The notes: generated from the letters alone by a model not told the origin. A DNA stretch of 64,000 nt from Isoetes taiwanensis (GCA_021234155.1 JAJEKV010000091.1:1311501-1375500); one strand, 5' to 3'. Positions 34,704-45,740 are shown, numbered from the stretch's first letter. Numbers and translations: made by a program.

Positions 34704-37160
34704 TTATGAGGCACTGCAGTGGTAGTCATTGCACATCTTCAAATTCTTAGTCATGTGCAAGGTTTGACCAAATACTATTGCGGCACTGTCTTTCTCATCC
34801 AAACTGCCCTCATAAGTTTGTAGTTGCAAGATATCCTTTTTCACCATCCTGGAACTCAAGGTTTCTAAGATTTCTGGAGCATCTATATATTCATGCATGG
34901 CTTTATCCACTTCAATGAATTCTCCAGCATCCTTGTTTATTTCCCCTGCATTTTTTCTCATCTCTTCTATTTTGTTTGCATCGCCCCACTTGTCAACAAT
35001 TACATTTGCCATAAGGGCATATGGAGTAGCATTACCTTGGTTCATCTCAGCAAGCTGCTCAAAACATCTCCATCCCATTTCATCTCCGCCGTAATTTTTG
35101 CAGGCACTCAGCAATGATGTCCATGCATCTGTAGATTGATGGCATGGTGCAGTCTCAAGCAATTGCTCTGCCTCGTATAGATGTCCAGATCGTGCAAGAA
35201 GATCAACCATACAAGTACAGTGATCTGCAGTCGGTGCAATATAGTATTCCTCTTCCATTACCATGAAGTACTCCCTTGCTTTGAACAGTAAGTTTGCACG
35301 GCTGCATGAAGTAAGGAGGCATAAGAATGTAATGGCATTTGGATTTACACCATTTTCCTGCATACACTCATAGCATTGGATAGCCATGTTAACATCATTA
35401 TTTATAGCATACCCCCTAAGCATTACATGCCATGATACCATATCTTGAATTGGCAACGCGTCGAAGACCTTGCGTGCATTTTCAAGTGAACCACATTTTG
35501 CATACATATCCACCAATGTGTTGCCAACAAAAGCATTCCTTTCCAATCCATTTTGTGCAATTTGAAAATGCAATTCTTGACCTTTGTCTAGGGCTCCTGT
35601 GCTTCCACAGGCTTTCAAGCTGCAAACAAATGTAATAGCATTTGGAACCATGCCTTCTTCTTGCATTTTCTCAAAGCAATTCAGAGCTTCATGGGCAAGC
35701 CCATTTTCAACATATCCTGCAATTAGTGCATTCCATGAAACCAAATCCCGCACTGGCAACTTGACAAATACTTTAAAAGCCTCTTGTGGTGAGCCTGACT
35801 TAGCATACATATCAATTAAAGCATTACCAACAAGAATATTTCTTTCTAATCCACTTTGAACAGCCATTTGATGTATTTTTCGCCCCTTATCTATGGCTCC
35901 TATGCTAATACAAGCTTTCAAACTGCAAAGCAATGTCAACGCATCTGAAGGCACATCTTCCAGTTGCATCTCATCAAAACATTTGAGTGCTTCATGACCA
36001 AGAGCATTCTCAGTATATCCTGCAATTAAAGCATTCCATGTTACAACATCTCGAACGGAAAGATTCTGGAAGACTTGTCGTGCCTCTGCCAGTGAGCCAC
36101 ATTTTGCATACATATCAACTAAAGTGTTGCCAATATACAGATTTGTATCAAGTCCTCTGCATGCAATCTCATTGTGTATTTCCCGACCTAAAGCTAGAAC
36201 CCCTATGGTGCAGCATGCTTTCAAACACCCAACAAATGTAACAGCATCCGGATACAGGCCCTCTAGTTCCATTTGTTCAACACATTTCAATGCTTCCTGA
36301 CCAAATCCAGTTTCAGCATATCCTATAATCAATGCATTCCATGACATGGAATCTCGAATTTGCAGCCTATCAAATACTTCCTGTGCATCTTTAAGGAGAC
36401 CACACTTGATGTACATGTCAATCAAGGCATTGCCAACAGAAGGGCCTCTTTCAAATCCCTGAGCAATAATGTAAGTGTGTATCTCTCTGCCTTTAGCTAC
36501 AGCCCCTATGCTGGAACAGGATTTCAAGCTGAAAACAAATGTGACAGAATCTGGCAAGACATTATCTAGTTGCATTTGTTCCAAGCATTGCAAAGCTCTC
36601 TGGCCAGATCCATTTTCAGCATATCCGACTAGAAGTGCAGTCCAAGAAACAACATCTCGAACTGTGAGCTTGTCAAATGCTTCATGTGCCTCTTTAAGCA
36701 AGCCACATTTTGCATACATGCCAACCAACGCGCTACCCATATGCGGATCACTTTCATACCCACTTTGCACAACCTCAATGTGAAGTTTCCTAGCTGCCTC
36801 CACATCCCTCAACCTAGCAGCAGCTTTAAGAAGGGCCTTAAGTGTGTAGCTGCTAGGATGTACCTTTTCCTCTTGCATTTTCTGGTATAGAGCAAATGTA
36901 TCCTCAGACTGCCCATATTCAATATATCCTAATATGAGAGATGTCCATGAGTGCTCATTTCGATTAAGTAAGCTGTTAAAGGTTCTATGAGCATCAACTA
37001 CACTTCCACATTCCATAAACATGGGTACAGCGTGATTTCCAATATTCACAGCTTCCAGCCAACTATCACAGATTTTATCATGCATGTGCTTGGCATATCC
37101 TAAATTTTTTGTTTTCCGGCAATTTTGCAGAATATGGACCAAGGCTCTCTGGTCCTGCAT
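34704..37160 (-). CDS. PLS-class pentatricopeptide repeat protein, degenerate DYW end
   Basis: An uninterrupted 818-residue frame. A first partial unit (residues 1-140, ALVHILQNCRKTKNL) is followed by five 101-residue S-P-L triplets (141-241, 242-342, 343-443, 444-544, 545-645). Each starts V/IGN-L-DMYAKCG and contains VRD-VSWNALI-GY and SLKAC. That gives roughly 18 PPR motifs. E-type motifs follow (about 648-730, CTCMVDLLARSGHLYEAEQL). The C-terminus matches the start of a DYW deaminase, but the zinc-binding HxE is replaced (DEKDSAAIVFG instead of HSE-LAI-FG). The CxxCH has become CNDYH, and the protein stops there. PPR proteins bind organelle RNA one base per motif. This one should bind, but cannot deaminate by itself. 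No clear transit peptide is present. An in-frame TAG (37161-37163) directly precedes the ATG and bounds the start. Intron-free. Confidence 0.93.
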   Translation of the reverse strand: MQDQRALVHILQNCRKTKNLGYAKHMHDKICDSWLEAVNIGNHAVPMFMECGSVVDAHRTFNSLLNRNEHSWTSLILGYIEYGQSEDTFALYQKMQEEKVHPSSYTLKALLKAAARLRDVEAARKLHIEVVQSGYESDPHMGSALVGMYAKCGLLKEAHEAFDKLTVRDVVSWTALLVGYAENGSGQRALQCLEQMQLDNVLPDSVTFVFSLKSCSSIGAVAKGREIHTYIIAQGFERGPSVGNALIDMYIKCGLLKDAQEVFDRLQIRDSMSWNALIIGYAETGFGQEALKCVEQMELEGLYPDAVTFVGCLKACCTIGVLALGREIHNEIACRGLDTNLYIGNTLVDMYAKCGSLAEARQVFQNLSVRDVVTWNALIAGYTENALGHEALKCFDEMQLEDVPSDALTLLCSLKACISIGAIDKGRKIHQMAVQSGLERNILVGNALIDMYAKSGSPQEAFKVFVKLPVRDLVSWNALIAGYVENGLAHEALNCFEKMQEEGMVPNAITFVCSLKACGSTGALDKGQELHFQIAQNGLERNAFVGNTLVDMYAKCGSLENARKVFDALPIQDMVSWHVMLRGYAINNDVNMAIQCYECMQENGVNPNAITFLCLLTSCSRANLLFKAREYFMVMEEEYYIAPTADHCTCMVDLLARSGHLYEAEQLLETAPCHQSTDAWTSLLSACKNYGGDEMGWRCFEQLAEMNQGNATPYALMANVIVDKWGDANKIEEMRKNAGEINKDAGEFIEVDKAMHEYIDAPEILETLSSRMVKKDILQLQTYEGSLDEKDSAAIVFGQTLHMTKNLKMCNDYHCSAS

Positions 37161-38001
37161 CTATAATTGATGCCATTTTTTCATTCTACTAAGTATAGAT
37201 AGATCAGACAGTTGCCCATGTCCATCCAGTAAGACAAGATAACAAAACTCTTCCGGGTTTTCATGCGTGCTTATTCCTTCTGCAATATCACACACCTGCC
37301 TCTTGCGTTTCCCTGCAGCCCTAAGCAATACGACATGAACAAAACTAAAATCTATCTTGAATCCGCAGAAGTTCTCCTACACTTATGTCTTCTCATGTAT
37401 GGGTTATATAGCTCCTTTAAACTAATCCCTACCTAAGCCATAATCTGATCAGTGAGAATTTTATAGCATCGAGTGAGAAGCAACTTCAAGGTGAAATTAT
37501 GGACGATGACTAAATGCTCAACATGCCATTTTCAAGTATTTTCAGCCATACCTTCGATTTCATAGATAATTGTCTAGAAACCATTATCACTGTATTCTAG
37601 CCTAATACACCGAGCCTATCCCGAGACATGGAGTCAATATCAGTAAATAAATACCATTCTCATCTCTTAGTCGCGTGCCTAATGCGATGAGGAACTAACG
37701 GGCTTGATGCACGTTAGGCCAGTCAAATAGACCAGATGTACCTTCATTGCAATCCTTCCTTGACCCCTCAACACTAGAGTGCTTTACCACATCGAAGAAT
37801 TCAAAAGCAGAGAACAACTTTTGGAGGGAACTTTAGTAGGTCAAGAACAAGGCGATGAACAGGGGTGCCTGAACACAAATAACGAAGGGGAAACTGCAGA
37901 AAGGGCGACAAAGCATCACGAACAGAGCGTCACCAACAGACACGTGAGTTGCCAAGAAGGGCCATACAACAGCCGATGGCCATCAGGGCTACGCCATTGA
38001 T
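37161..38001. other. PPR upstream region; no other gene recognised
   Basis: On the minus strand, the frame upstream of the PPR start is open for about 50 codons (37161-37315, including EEFCYLVLLDGHGQLSDLS) before the TAG next to the ATG. A CCCTGCAG-like acceptor lies near its far end. It may be 5' leader or a lost N-terminal extension. Beyond 37.4 kb nothing coding is visible. Confidence 0.4.
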
Positions 38002-38159
38002 CATAGTAAGGGAGGAATATCTTATAGCCAAGGGTATTCTCCAAGTGTCATATTGTCTCGCACAAGGGCTCCACATCGACCATAGTAAGGGAGGAATATC
38101 TTATAGCCAAGGGTATTCTCCAAGTGTCATATTGTCTCGCACAAGGGCTCCACATCGAC
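38002..38159. repeat. 79-bp tandem duplication
   Basis: Units 38002-38080 and 38081-38159 are identical or nearly so. Both start CATAGTAAGGGAGGAATATC and end CAAGGGCTCCACATCGA. The near-identity implies a recent slippage or unequal exchange. No coding context was identified. Confidence 0.92.
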
Positions 38160-38899
38160 GGACTATTGCCACTGCTCTACCATCAACAAGAAGATGATTC
38201 CATTGACTATCCATATCGAGAGTTAGAGATGAAACCAAATATACCTCCTAGAAAGAGCAATCGTCTCAGACATACAAGCCTATGGCAGTATCAGATCTAG
38301 AATTCAAGCACAGATGCTTTGACTAAGGAGGCATTACAAGCATCGAGGCCAGACTCCTTAAGAGTAAGAGTACGACCAGACATCAACCAATTGTTCATCG
38401 TCAGCCTCGATTCTCCAGAGTAGATACATCAACCATGATAGCACCATCCCCTTGCAAAAAGATAATGATGACCTTCTACCTTGGAGATTGTAGGTCAAGC
38501 AGCAACAAGAAGAGGCACTATGGGGACCAAATAGCAGCATTAATAATTGAATACTACAAGATTAGATTCTGCAATGGATGCGAAAAGAGTCTCAAAAAGA
38601 GAGATTGAACAGTACTCAACATCATCATCACTCTTATAGTGGCAACATGTAACTGCCAAGACAAAGAACTGACATAGCCAGCACAACAATATCGAACTAG
38701 GAGTTAGAAGGACCACTCTGAAATTTTCTAACCTCCAATACCGGATGATTCAACGTAGAAGATTCTATAAAGTGGAGAACATTACCTTTAGGCTTTTAAA
38801 ATGGGACATCAAGACCTTAGGTCGTCAACTATGTCATCAAGCCCATTAGCATGGATACCCCTAATGATGAAAGTCAACCTCGACATTGAAGGGAGATAA
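38160..38899. other. No gene recognised
   Basis: Degenerate sequence, possibly an old LTR element body judging by its unbroken but stop-rich composition. No protease, integrase or RT motif could be read. Confidence 0.4.
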
Positions 38900-39020
38900 G
38901 AAAATGACGGGAGCATATTAATTTTAAGGTAGTCGTAATATATACCGAGCAGAACCATACCATATCAGAGATCCATAGGAAATAAGATAGATAAATCACA
39001 CGAAATAAATACCCATGCAT

Positions 39021-39155
39021 ATGCCCATCGCGGTGGTGGTCTAGTGGTAAGGCCTTGGATTGAAGTGATCCCCATCAGGGTTCAAAACCCATTGGCTGAG
39101 TGGGAGACATGGGTGGGTGCAAATCCCACCAACCATGCCTTCAATAAAAAAAAAA
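39021..39155 (+). mobile_element. tRNA-derived SINE with target duplication
   Basis: A tRNA-like head has an A box TGGTCTAGTGGTAAGG (39037-39052) and a B box GGGTTCAAAACCC (39078-39090), spaced as in a tRNA gene. A short body (with GGTGCAAATCCCACC) and an 11-bp A-run (about 39146-39156) follow. ATACCCATGCAT occurs directly before (39009-39020) and after (39156-39167), a clear target-site duplication. It should be transcribed by RNA polymerase III and mobilised by a LINE. It is not a functional tRNA gene: no acceptor stem closes it. Confidence 0.85.
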
Positions 39156-39238
39156 ATACCCATGCATCATGAACTAAAACACGCATAACCTCCGTGCCTA
39201 TACTCAAACACATGCAAGTCTAGCACAAGTTACATTTT

Positions 39239-39944
39239 GGGAAATTTACCAAAATAACCTTAATTGTTGACTTAATTCCCAAAAAGCCCTTCGTATTTCT
39301 GAAATTCCCAAAATGCCCTTAATTCTTAAGCATTTTCTCAAATAGCCCCTTGTAATTTAAAAATCACCAAAAGCTAGAGATAAGCCTATCATTCTAATGC
39401 TTTTATAAAAATCGTATTGAAGGGAAAGCTTTGTGGGCTTCTTGTGCAGAAGCTGCTTTATACCCATACATGTTACTTGTAGGGCTCATTTTGCTATTTA
39501 TATGATGTCCATATCTATCCTCCAAATATTGAATTTCTTGAAAATAATGAATAGCTACCTCCTGCAACATGTCATCCTCCTGGTAGTTCTAAAAGAAAAC
39601 GGGATAGGACAGAAGGCAGAGATTGAAAAAAGCGTAGGTATAAGTGCACACGTTGCAGTAATGTCAGGCATAATGAAGGCAGCTGCAGAAATTCTATTTG
39701 ACATTTCTGTTGCATATTTTTGTCATAATGATTTTTGAAATTTTTTTTCCAAAATTATTGTCATCTGTAAGAACCACTTAGAAAATAATCCTCTATTGTA
39801 AATACATGCTTTTTGGTGATTTTTAAATTACAAGGGGCTATTTGGAAAAATACTTAAGAATTAAGGGCATTTTGGGAATTTCAAAAATACAAAGGGCTTT
39901 TTGGGAATTAAGTCAAGAATTAAGGTTATTTTGGTAAATTTCCC
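39239..39944. mobile_element. MULE-type foldback element, about 135-bp terminal repeats
   Basis: The left arm (from GGGAAATTTACCAAAATAAC at 39239 to about 39373) and right arm (from about 39811 to GGTAAATTTCCC at 39944) are near-perfect inverted repeats of about 135 bp. Flanks TTACATTTT (39230-39238) and TTATATTTT (39945-39953) match at 8 of 9, a 9-bp Mutator-like target duplication. The 440-bp centre has one open frame (39433-39738) of unknown, probably non-coding nature. This is a different family from the 32.7-kb MITE despite similar GGGAAA ends. Confidence 0.88.
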
Positions 39945-41702
39945 TTATATTTTTCATGAGAAAAAACAAGAGAAGTTATATTTTTCATGAGAAAAAACAA
40001 GCGATAAAAAAATTGACAGGGCACATTGATTATAATGCAGTTATAACACTGACAAAAGATATTCCGCATAAGAAAAACATATAAAAGATAGATGGACTAC
40101 ATAAACAAATTTCAATGCATCATAAATCAAACATATCACACTTACATAACAAATACCGATGCAACATGAAACAAAATAAAGTCACGATTATCCATGCATG
40201 ATAAAATTCATTTGCCAAAACTATAAAAATACTCATGCATAACTCCATGCCAAACATCATCATAACTTGTGCATATCTATTGTATAGTTATAGTTCTCCT
40301 AAGAAATCGAGCAAAATGGAGTTCTAAAAACATGCACCGGTCAAACTCAACGTATAGAAGCCAAAAGGAATAAACGATGGTCACCCAACAAACCGATGAG
40401 GCATGCCAACCTTAGGGACCAACCAAACTCAAGGACTGAGTGCGATGAAGGGGATCAGAGATCACATGGTAAATGAGACTAACGAAGCGGAGGGATGGAG
40501 CAATGAGATTGCGATGGAGGGGCTAACATGAACCACAGGGACCAAACAACGTGAAAGCAAGACTAACAATGACTAATAGAACAAGTAAAAAAGGGTTGGA
40601 AGAGGAGCAATGGACCATCAGTAAGAACAAAATGAAACAATAGCCAAACACGAAACTAATGAGACTAAAAGAACAAAACCCGATAAATAAAGGGAAAAAC
40701 TACAAGAAGAACAGAGCTACCAAACTAACAGAAAGGAAAGGTGAAGAAGGTAGAAGGTAGCCACAAGGATTTTAAAACTTTCAAAAGCAAGATTGAACAT
40801 GTGTAAAGAACTAAAAAGACCAATCAACCATGGAACAAGCGGAGCAACATGGGACAAATCATAGTAGAGGCAATAGAAAAAAGGATATCATGACGAAAAA
40901 AGATGGCGTACCCAAGAACTACAGAAGCGAGTGAAGCACGAGTAAAACTGCAAGGATCCATAAGGAAGAAACGGGACAATTGGAATTAATATAAAAAAAT
41001 AGAGCAACCACTAACAGACTCACGAACTATAAGAGACAAATGGAGCAATAATAGACAACTAAAACTAAGCACGTGATGGGTAACACGGAGAGAAGAGAAT
41101 GACTAAGGCAGTGAAACTAAACGAGATAAAATAGGATTGAAGGCACATAGGTTTTAGGGTAGCATAACATCGACAAGAACCAAACCCCATAAGAGACACA
41201 AATAAACCATTGGAGAAAAACGAGTCCAACATCACCGCTGATAAACATATGAAAAAATGTCAGATCAAGCAATGAGCACTCCGGAGAAAAAATCGACTAA
41301 TCTATGAAAACAACCTCATGTAAGAGACCATGCCTAATGCCTATAACTTGGATATGTGCAAGTCTACTGTAAGTTAATAGTTTCCACGAGAAGAAACAAG
41401 CAGTAAGAGAAATGACAGGGCACGTTGGTGTTAATCAGTCGTAACACCGACAAGAAACATACCACATAGAAAAAAATATAAAAAGAATAGATGGACCACA
41501 TGTAGCAAATGTCAATGCATCATGAACCAAACATATCATATACATATAACAAACTAGTAATGGTGCCCAGCGTTGCTGGACATAAGTTGGAAAGCTATGT
41601 GGACGGAAACTTGTTTAGCTCAGACTCCTTTTCGTAAATATAAGATAATAGAAACCAAACCCAATGTTGCTGGGCTATAAGAGGCTTTTGTGTATTCGAC
41701 AA

Positions 41703-43464
41703 TGTTTTCCCTTTCTTTTGTCTTTTGTCTTTTGCTCTATCCCGCGTTTCCTTTTTCCTCATTTTCCTACACACTTACCTTTTTTCTTTTCCTTTTTTTT
41801 TTCTCATTTTCCCTTTCGCCTTCCCTTTGTTCCTTTCCCTTTTTTCTGATGAACTTCTTCCCGTCTTTTTTCATCCCCTCCCCCCTCCCCAATTCCCCCT
41901 TTTCCCCTGCCTTTCTACCCCTTCTCTTTCCCCTTTCCTTTCCCGTTCCCGTTCCCCATATTCTTTTACCCACCCTTTTTTTCCTTTTTCCTATGCTATT
42001 TTTTCATCCCTTTTTTTTCCTTTCCTCACCCTTTCCATCTTTCTTATTTTTCCATCCCCTTTTCCTCTTCTCTTTTCCCATTTTCATTTTCCCTTTTCCT
42101 CGTGTCTTTTTTTCCTTCCCTTTTCCCCTTTTTGCCTTCCTTTTCTTTTCCTTTCCCTTCACTTTTCATCCTTTCCCCACCTTTGTCCTTTTCCCCGTGC
42201 CCTTTTCCCCTGTGCCCTTTTTCTCTTTCCTTTCCGCCTTTCTTTTCCTTCTCTCTTTCCTTTTTTTTTCCCATGCCTTTTTTACGTTCCCTTTTTTCCA
42301 CCTTTTTTATATAATGTAGTTCACAGGCTATATGAGAGGTGCTCAGGCCAGTTGCAATTGGCAGAGTAGCATTTGGTAGCAGTATCAAGATACATCAAGG
42401 ATGCCCTCTCTTCCCAACTATCCCTTGTAGTGCTTCCTCTTTTCGGCGTGCTCTTTCCCCTTTCCTTCCCCCTTCCTTTTGACTTTCTCTTTTCCCATGC
42501 CCTTTTCAATACTTTTTTTGCCTTCCCCTTTTTCCTCTACCTTTTTCCTCTTTTTTTTTCTTTTCATCCTATTCTCTTTTATGCTTCTCTTTTTCCCTTT
42601 CTTTACCCTTCCCTCTTCCTTTTTTCCACGTGCCCTTTCCCCATTCCCTTTTCTGTTTCCCTTTTCCTCTTTTCCTCGTGCCTTTTTTCCTAAGTTCCCT
42701 TTCACCCTTTCCCCTCCTCTTTCCCTTTTCCAGTACCTTTTTCCCCTTCTCTTCTCCCGTCCTTTTCATGTTCCCCTTTTTCCCTTCCTGGTCCACATTT
42801 TTCCCTTCCCTTTTCTTCCTCTCTCCTCCCTTTCCTTCTTCGCCTTTCCAGGTGCCATTTTCCTTTCCCTTTTCTCCTGACTTTTTCTTTTCCTTTTTCC
42901 TTTTCCCCTGACTTTTTCTTTTTCCTTTCCCTTTCCTTTTTCCCATGTTATTTTTCCCTTTTCCCCTTTCCTCACCGTTTCACTCTCCCCATTTTTCCTT
43001 CCCTTTTTTCTTCCTTTTTTCCCTCTCTTCACCCTTTCCGTCTTTTCCTTTTTTCCCGTGCCCTTTCCCGCTTCCCCTTTTTCCTTTCCCTCTTCTCCTT
43101 TTTCTCGTGCCCATTTTTCCAAGTTCCGTTTTCCCGCTTTCCCCGTCTCTTTTTCTTTTGTCTTTTCCTTTCTCCATGCCCTTTTTCGCTTTTCCTGTTC
43201 CCTTCCCTTTTTCTTCTTTCCCTTTTTCCCGTTCCCTTTTTCCCTTCCCTTCCCCCTCCATTTTTCGTTTTCATTTTCCTTTCTTTTTTCCCATGCCATT
43301 TCTCTCTTTCGTTTTCCCTTTCCTCACCCTTTCCCACATTCCCTTTTTCCCATGCCCTTTTCCCCTTTCTCTTTTTCCCTTTTCCCCTTGCCTTTTGCCC
43401 TTCATATTTCCCCTTTCCTTCTCCCTTTTCCTTTTACCCCTTTTCTTTTCCCTTTTCCCCTTAA
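41703..43464. repeat. 1.7-kb pyrimidine-only tract
   Basis: From 41703 to about 42308, and again from about 42415 to 43464, the plus strand is almost entirely C and T. It consists of irregular TTTTCCC/CCCTTT reiterations with periodic CGTGCCCTTTT phrases. Long apparent frames on both strands are composition artefacts (Phe/Ser/Pro one way, Lys/Glu/Gly the other). Mirror-symmetric polypurine-polypyrimidine DNA of this length can form triplexes. It starts next to ACCCAATGTTGCTGGGC-like sequence (41660) and is interrupted by a LINE fragment. Confidence 0.95.
42309..42414 (+). pseudogene. LINE reverse transcriptase scrap inside the pyrimidine tract
   Basis: The only normal-composition island in the tract reads VVHRLYERCSGQLQLAE, then in a shifted frame SIKIHQGCPLFPT. 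These match the RT blocks V-RLYERV and GVKQGCPLF-T of the 47.5-kb LINE in order and spacing. At about 105 bp it is a tiny dead fragment. Confidence 0.7.
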
Positions 43465-44760
43465 GAAATTAAAGTATAACCAATCACAACGGTGGGAAAC
43501 TGTGCGATAAATCTCAGTCTTTGGATGCAATGAAATGATCTCGGCCATTCAAATTAGGGCTTGATGCAACACGCTAAAACATTATAATATAAGATACTGA
43601 TGCAATATGAAATAGAATAAGGTCAACATTTATCCATGTCAAACATTATATATATATATATGCTCAATATAATACGCTTTCCAAACCATGAGAATTCTCA
43701 TGCATAACCCCATGTCAAACATCAGTGATAGTTCCCATGAGAAATCATACAACTTTGGAGTTCTAAAAACATGCATCATGTTAAAACTGGAAATATAGGA
43801 ATTTAGAATACCAAACCACATAGAACTAGGGAAAAGGGAGTCCAATATCACTACTGCTAAACATATAAAAAATGCTAGTTCAAGCAATGTGAGCACTCTA
43901 AAGGAAAAATAGACTATACTACGAACATAACCTCTATGTCAGATATCATGCCTAAAGCCTATAACACAAGATCCGTGCAAGTCCAACCACAAGGTATCGT
44001 TCTTATGAGAAAAACACACGATAAAAGGATTGATAAGGCACATTGGTATTAATGCAGTTGCAACACCGATAAGAAACATACCACCCAAAAAAAATCATAA
44101 ACCCAACATATCACACTCATATAACAAATATTAATGCAACGTGGGACATGAAATAGAAAGAGGTCAACAATTATCCATGTCATAATATATATGTCCAAAA
44201 TAATACGCTTGACAAACTATAAAGAATGCTCATGCATAATCCCATGCCAACATCATGCCTAAAGTGCATACCCTAGATACGTACATGTCTACTATAAGTT
44301 AGAGTTGTTATAAGAAAATAAGCAACTTTGAAATTTTAAAAATATACATCATGGGAAAACTCGAAGTGTAGAAAATTAGAATACCAAACCATATAGAACT
44401 AGGGAAAAATGAGACCAACATCACCGCTGCTAAACAGATGAAAAAGGTTAGTTCCAGTAGTGAACACTCTGGCAGGAAAACAAACTAACCCAAGAAAACA
44501 ACACGAACCACATAATATAAGAATGGGAAGAGGGAACGGAAGAGGCATCTGTCAAATCCAAACTAGCAACTCAACAAGGCGAACAAGAACTATACAAGCC
44601 CAAATTGACAAACCAAAAAGCGAATCACAAACTATACAAACACCAAGAAAAGAAAATATATAAACCTAGAAAAAACCATCACAAACACCAGACTAACATT
44701 GATAAAAACAAATATAATCAAGCAGATAAGTTAAAGGGCCAAAGTTAAACATTGTCTTAC

Positions 44761-45239
44761 AGTAAAAAGAAATGAAAAGTCTATGGGCATCGCAAAGTGG
44801 AAAAAGGGGAAGGATATATCGATGGCTATAGTAAAAGAAACCAGGAAAACAAATGAAAATAGGAATGTAGAATAATCATCTTTAACACTTTTCAAAATTG
44901 ATACATAACATCAAAATCAACAGCCTGCATCATGCAAACCAAAAGATAAGTGGGGGAAGAAAGAACCCGGATCACAAAGAAAATTGCGCATATCCGAAAA
45001 TCAAGTCATTGTGAAGCTGCATTAGAATCACACTCACTGAAATCTGCAAGAAAGAAAATGACAGCAGCTGCCATCTGATATCTGGAAGAAAGAAAATGAG
45101 GGCAACCACCATATGATACTGAATAATAACTTGTTAATCCACAAAAACCATAGCAAAAAGAAAAACAATGGTTAACCAGCAGATAACCATCCATGCAACC
45201 ACACCATCAACTAATCAAGCATTGGCATATGCTCGCTAA
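44761..45239. other. No gene recognised
   Basis: AT-rich sequence. A short direct repeat (GAAAGAAAATGA near 45050 and 45090) is the only structure visible. Confidence 0.45.
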
Positions 45240-45740
45240 AACACTTTTGATTATATCTCTCACCCAGAGTATCGGATTTGCGCAATTCTTGTAATTGAAA
45301 AGATTATCCAAGGAACGTTGAAAGAATGTAACATTCGAACCTATTGGACAGTAGAAAGGCGATGAAAAAAACAGATTAATGATTTTAGCCAGAGAGAGCT
45401 CGACAGAATGCTTTTTCACATATCACCCTTCCAGAATATCGGATTCAAGCAATCTTTCAAGGAATAGAAAACTTATCTAGTGACTTTCCAGAAACATAGA
45501 AATCAAATATTTTGGACATAACAAGGCCGTGAAAAATGCAGATTAGTGATTTTAGCCAAAAAAAACTCAACATAATGCTTTTTCGCATATCTTTTTCTCA
45601 GAATATCGGATTCATGTAATTTTTGGATGGATGGAAAGCTTATCCAATGGGCTTTCCAGTGATATAAAATGACTATGGTTGGGAGCAGAAAGTCTGCGAA
45701 AAAAATCAGATTGGAAATTTCGACTGGATTCAAAGGAAAA
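45240..45740. repeat. Three diverged 167-bp tandem units
   Basis: Units start near 45274, 45441 and 45608 (GGATTTGCGC, GGATTCAAGC, GGATTCATGT). Each continues with a TTATC-A-TG segment, a GATGAAAAA or GTGAAAAA-CAGATTA block, GATTTTAGCC and ATGCTTTTTC. Similarity is moderate, so the array is old. It lies between the satellite-like region and the 46-kb LINE. It might be an LTR or leader repeat, but no element body was found. Confidence 0.65.

Larger units (their letters stand above)
38900..44760. repeat. Diverged satellite-like repeat family
   Basis: Related blocks recur at about 38.93-39.22, 39.96-40.35, 41.22-41.56, 43.56-43.95 and 43.96-44.46 kb. Shared phrases include CATGAGAAAAAACAAGC, TGACAGGGCACATTG, GTCGTAACACCGACAAGAAA, AACATATCACA, CTCATGCATAAC, CATGCCAAACATCAT and CAACATCACCGCTG. 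Adjacent copies at 43.84 and 44.41 kb are about 570 bp apart. A SINE, a MULE foldback element and the pyrimidine tract are inserted in or between units. Origin unknown: a satellite or the body of a nonautonomous element. Confidence 0.6.

Noticed and set aside
34704-34860. Active DYW cytidine deaminase in the PPR protein
   Set aside because: The HxE is absent and the CxxCH is altered, and the protein stops there. No continuation in any frame downstream.
39021-39095. Functional tRNA gene
   Set aside because: A and B boxes are present but no acceptor stem or cloverleaf closes, and it is flanked by an A-tail and target duplication, so it is a SINE head.
41664-43510. Numerous long ORFs of 60-214 residues on both strands
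   Set aside because: They are Phe/Ser/Pro-rich or Lys/Glu/Gly-rich products of a pyrimidine-only tract, not proteins.
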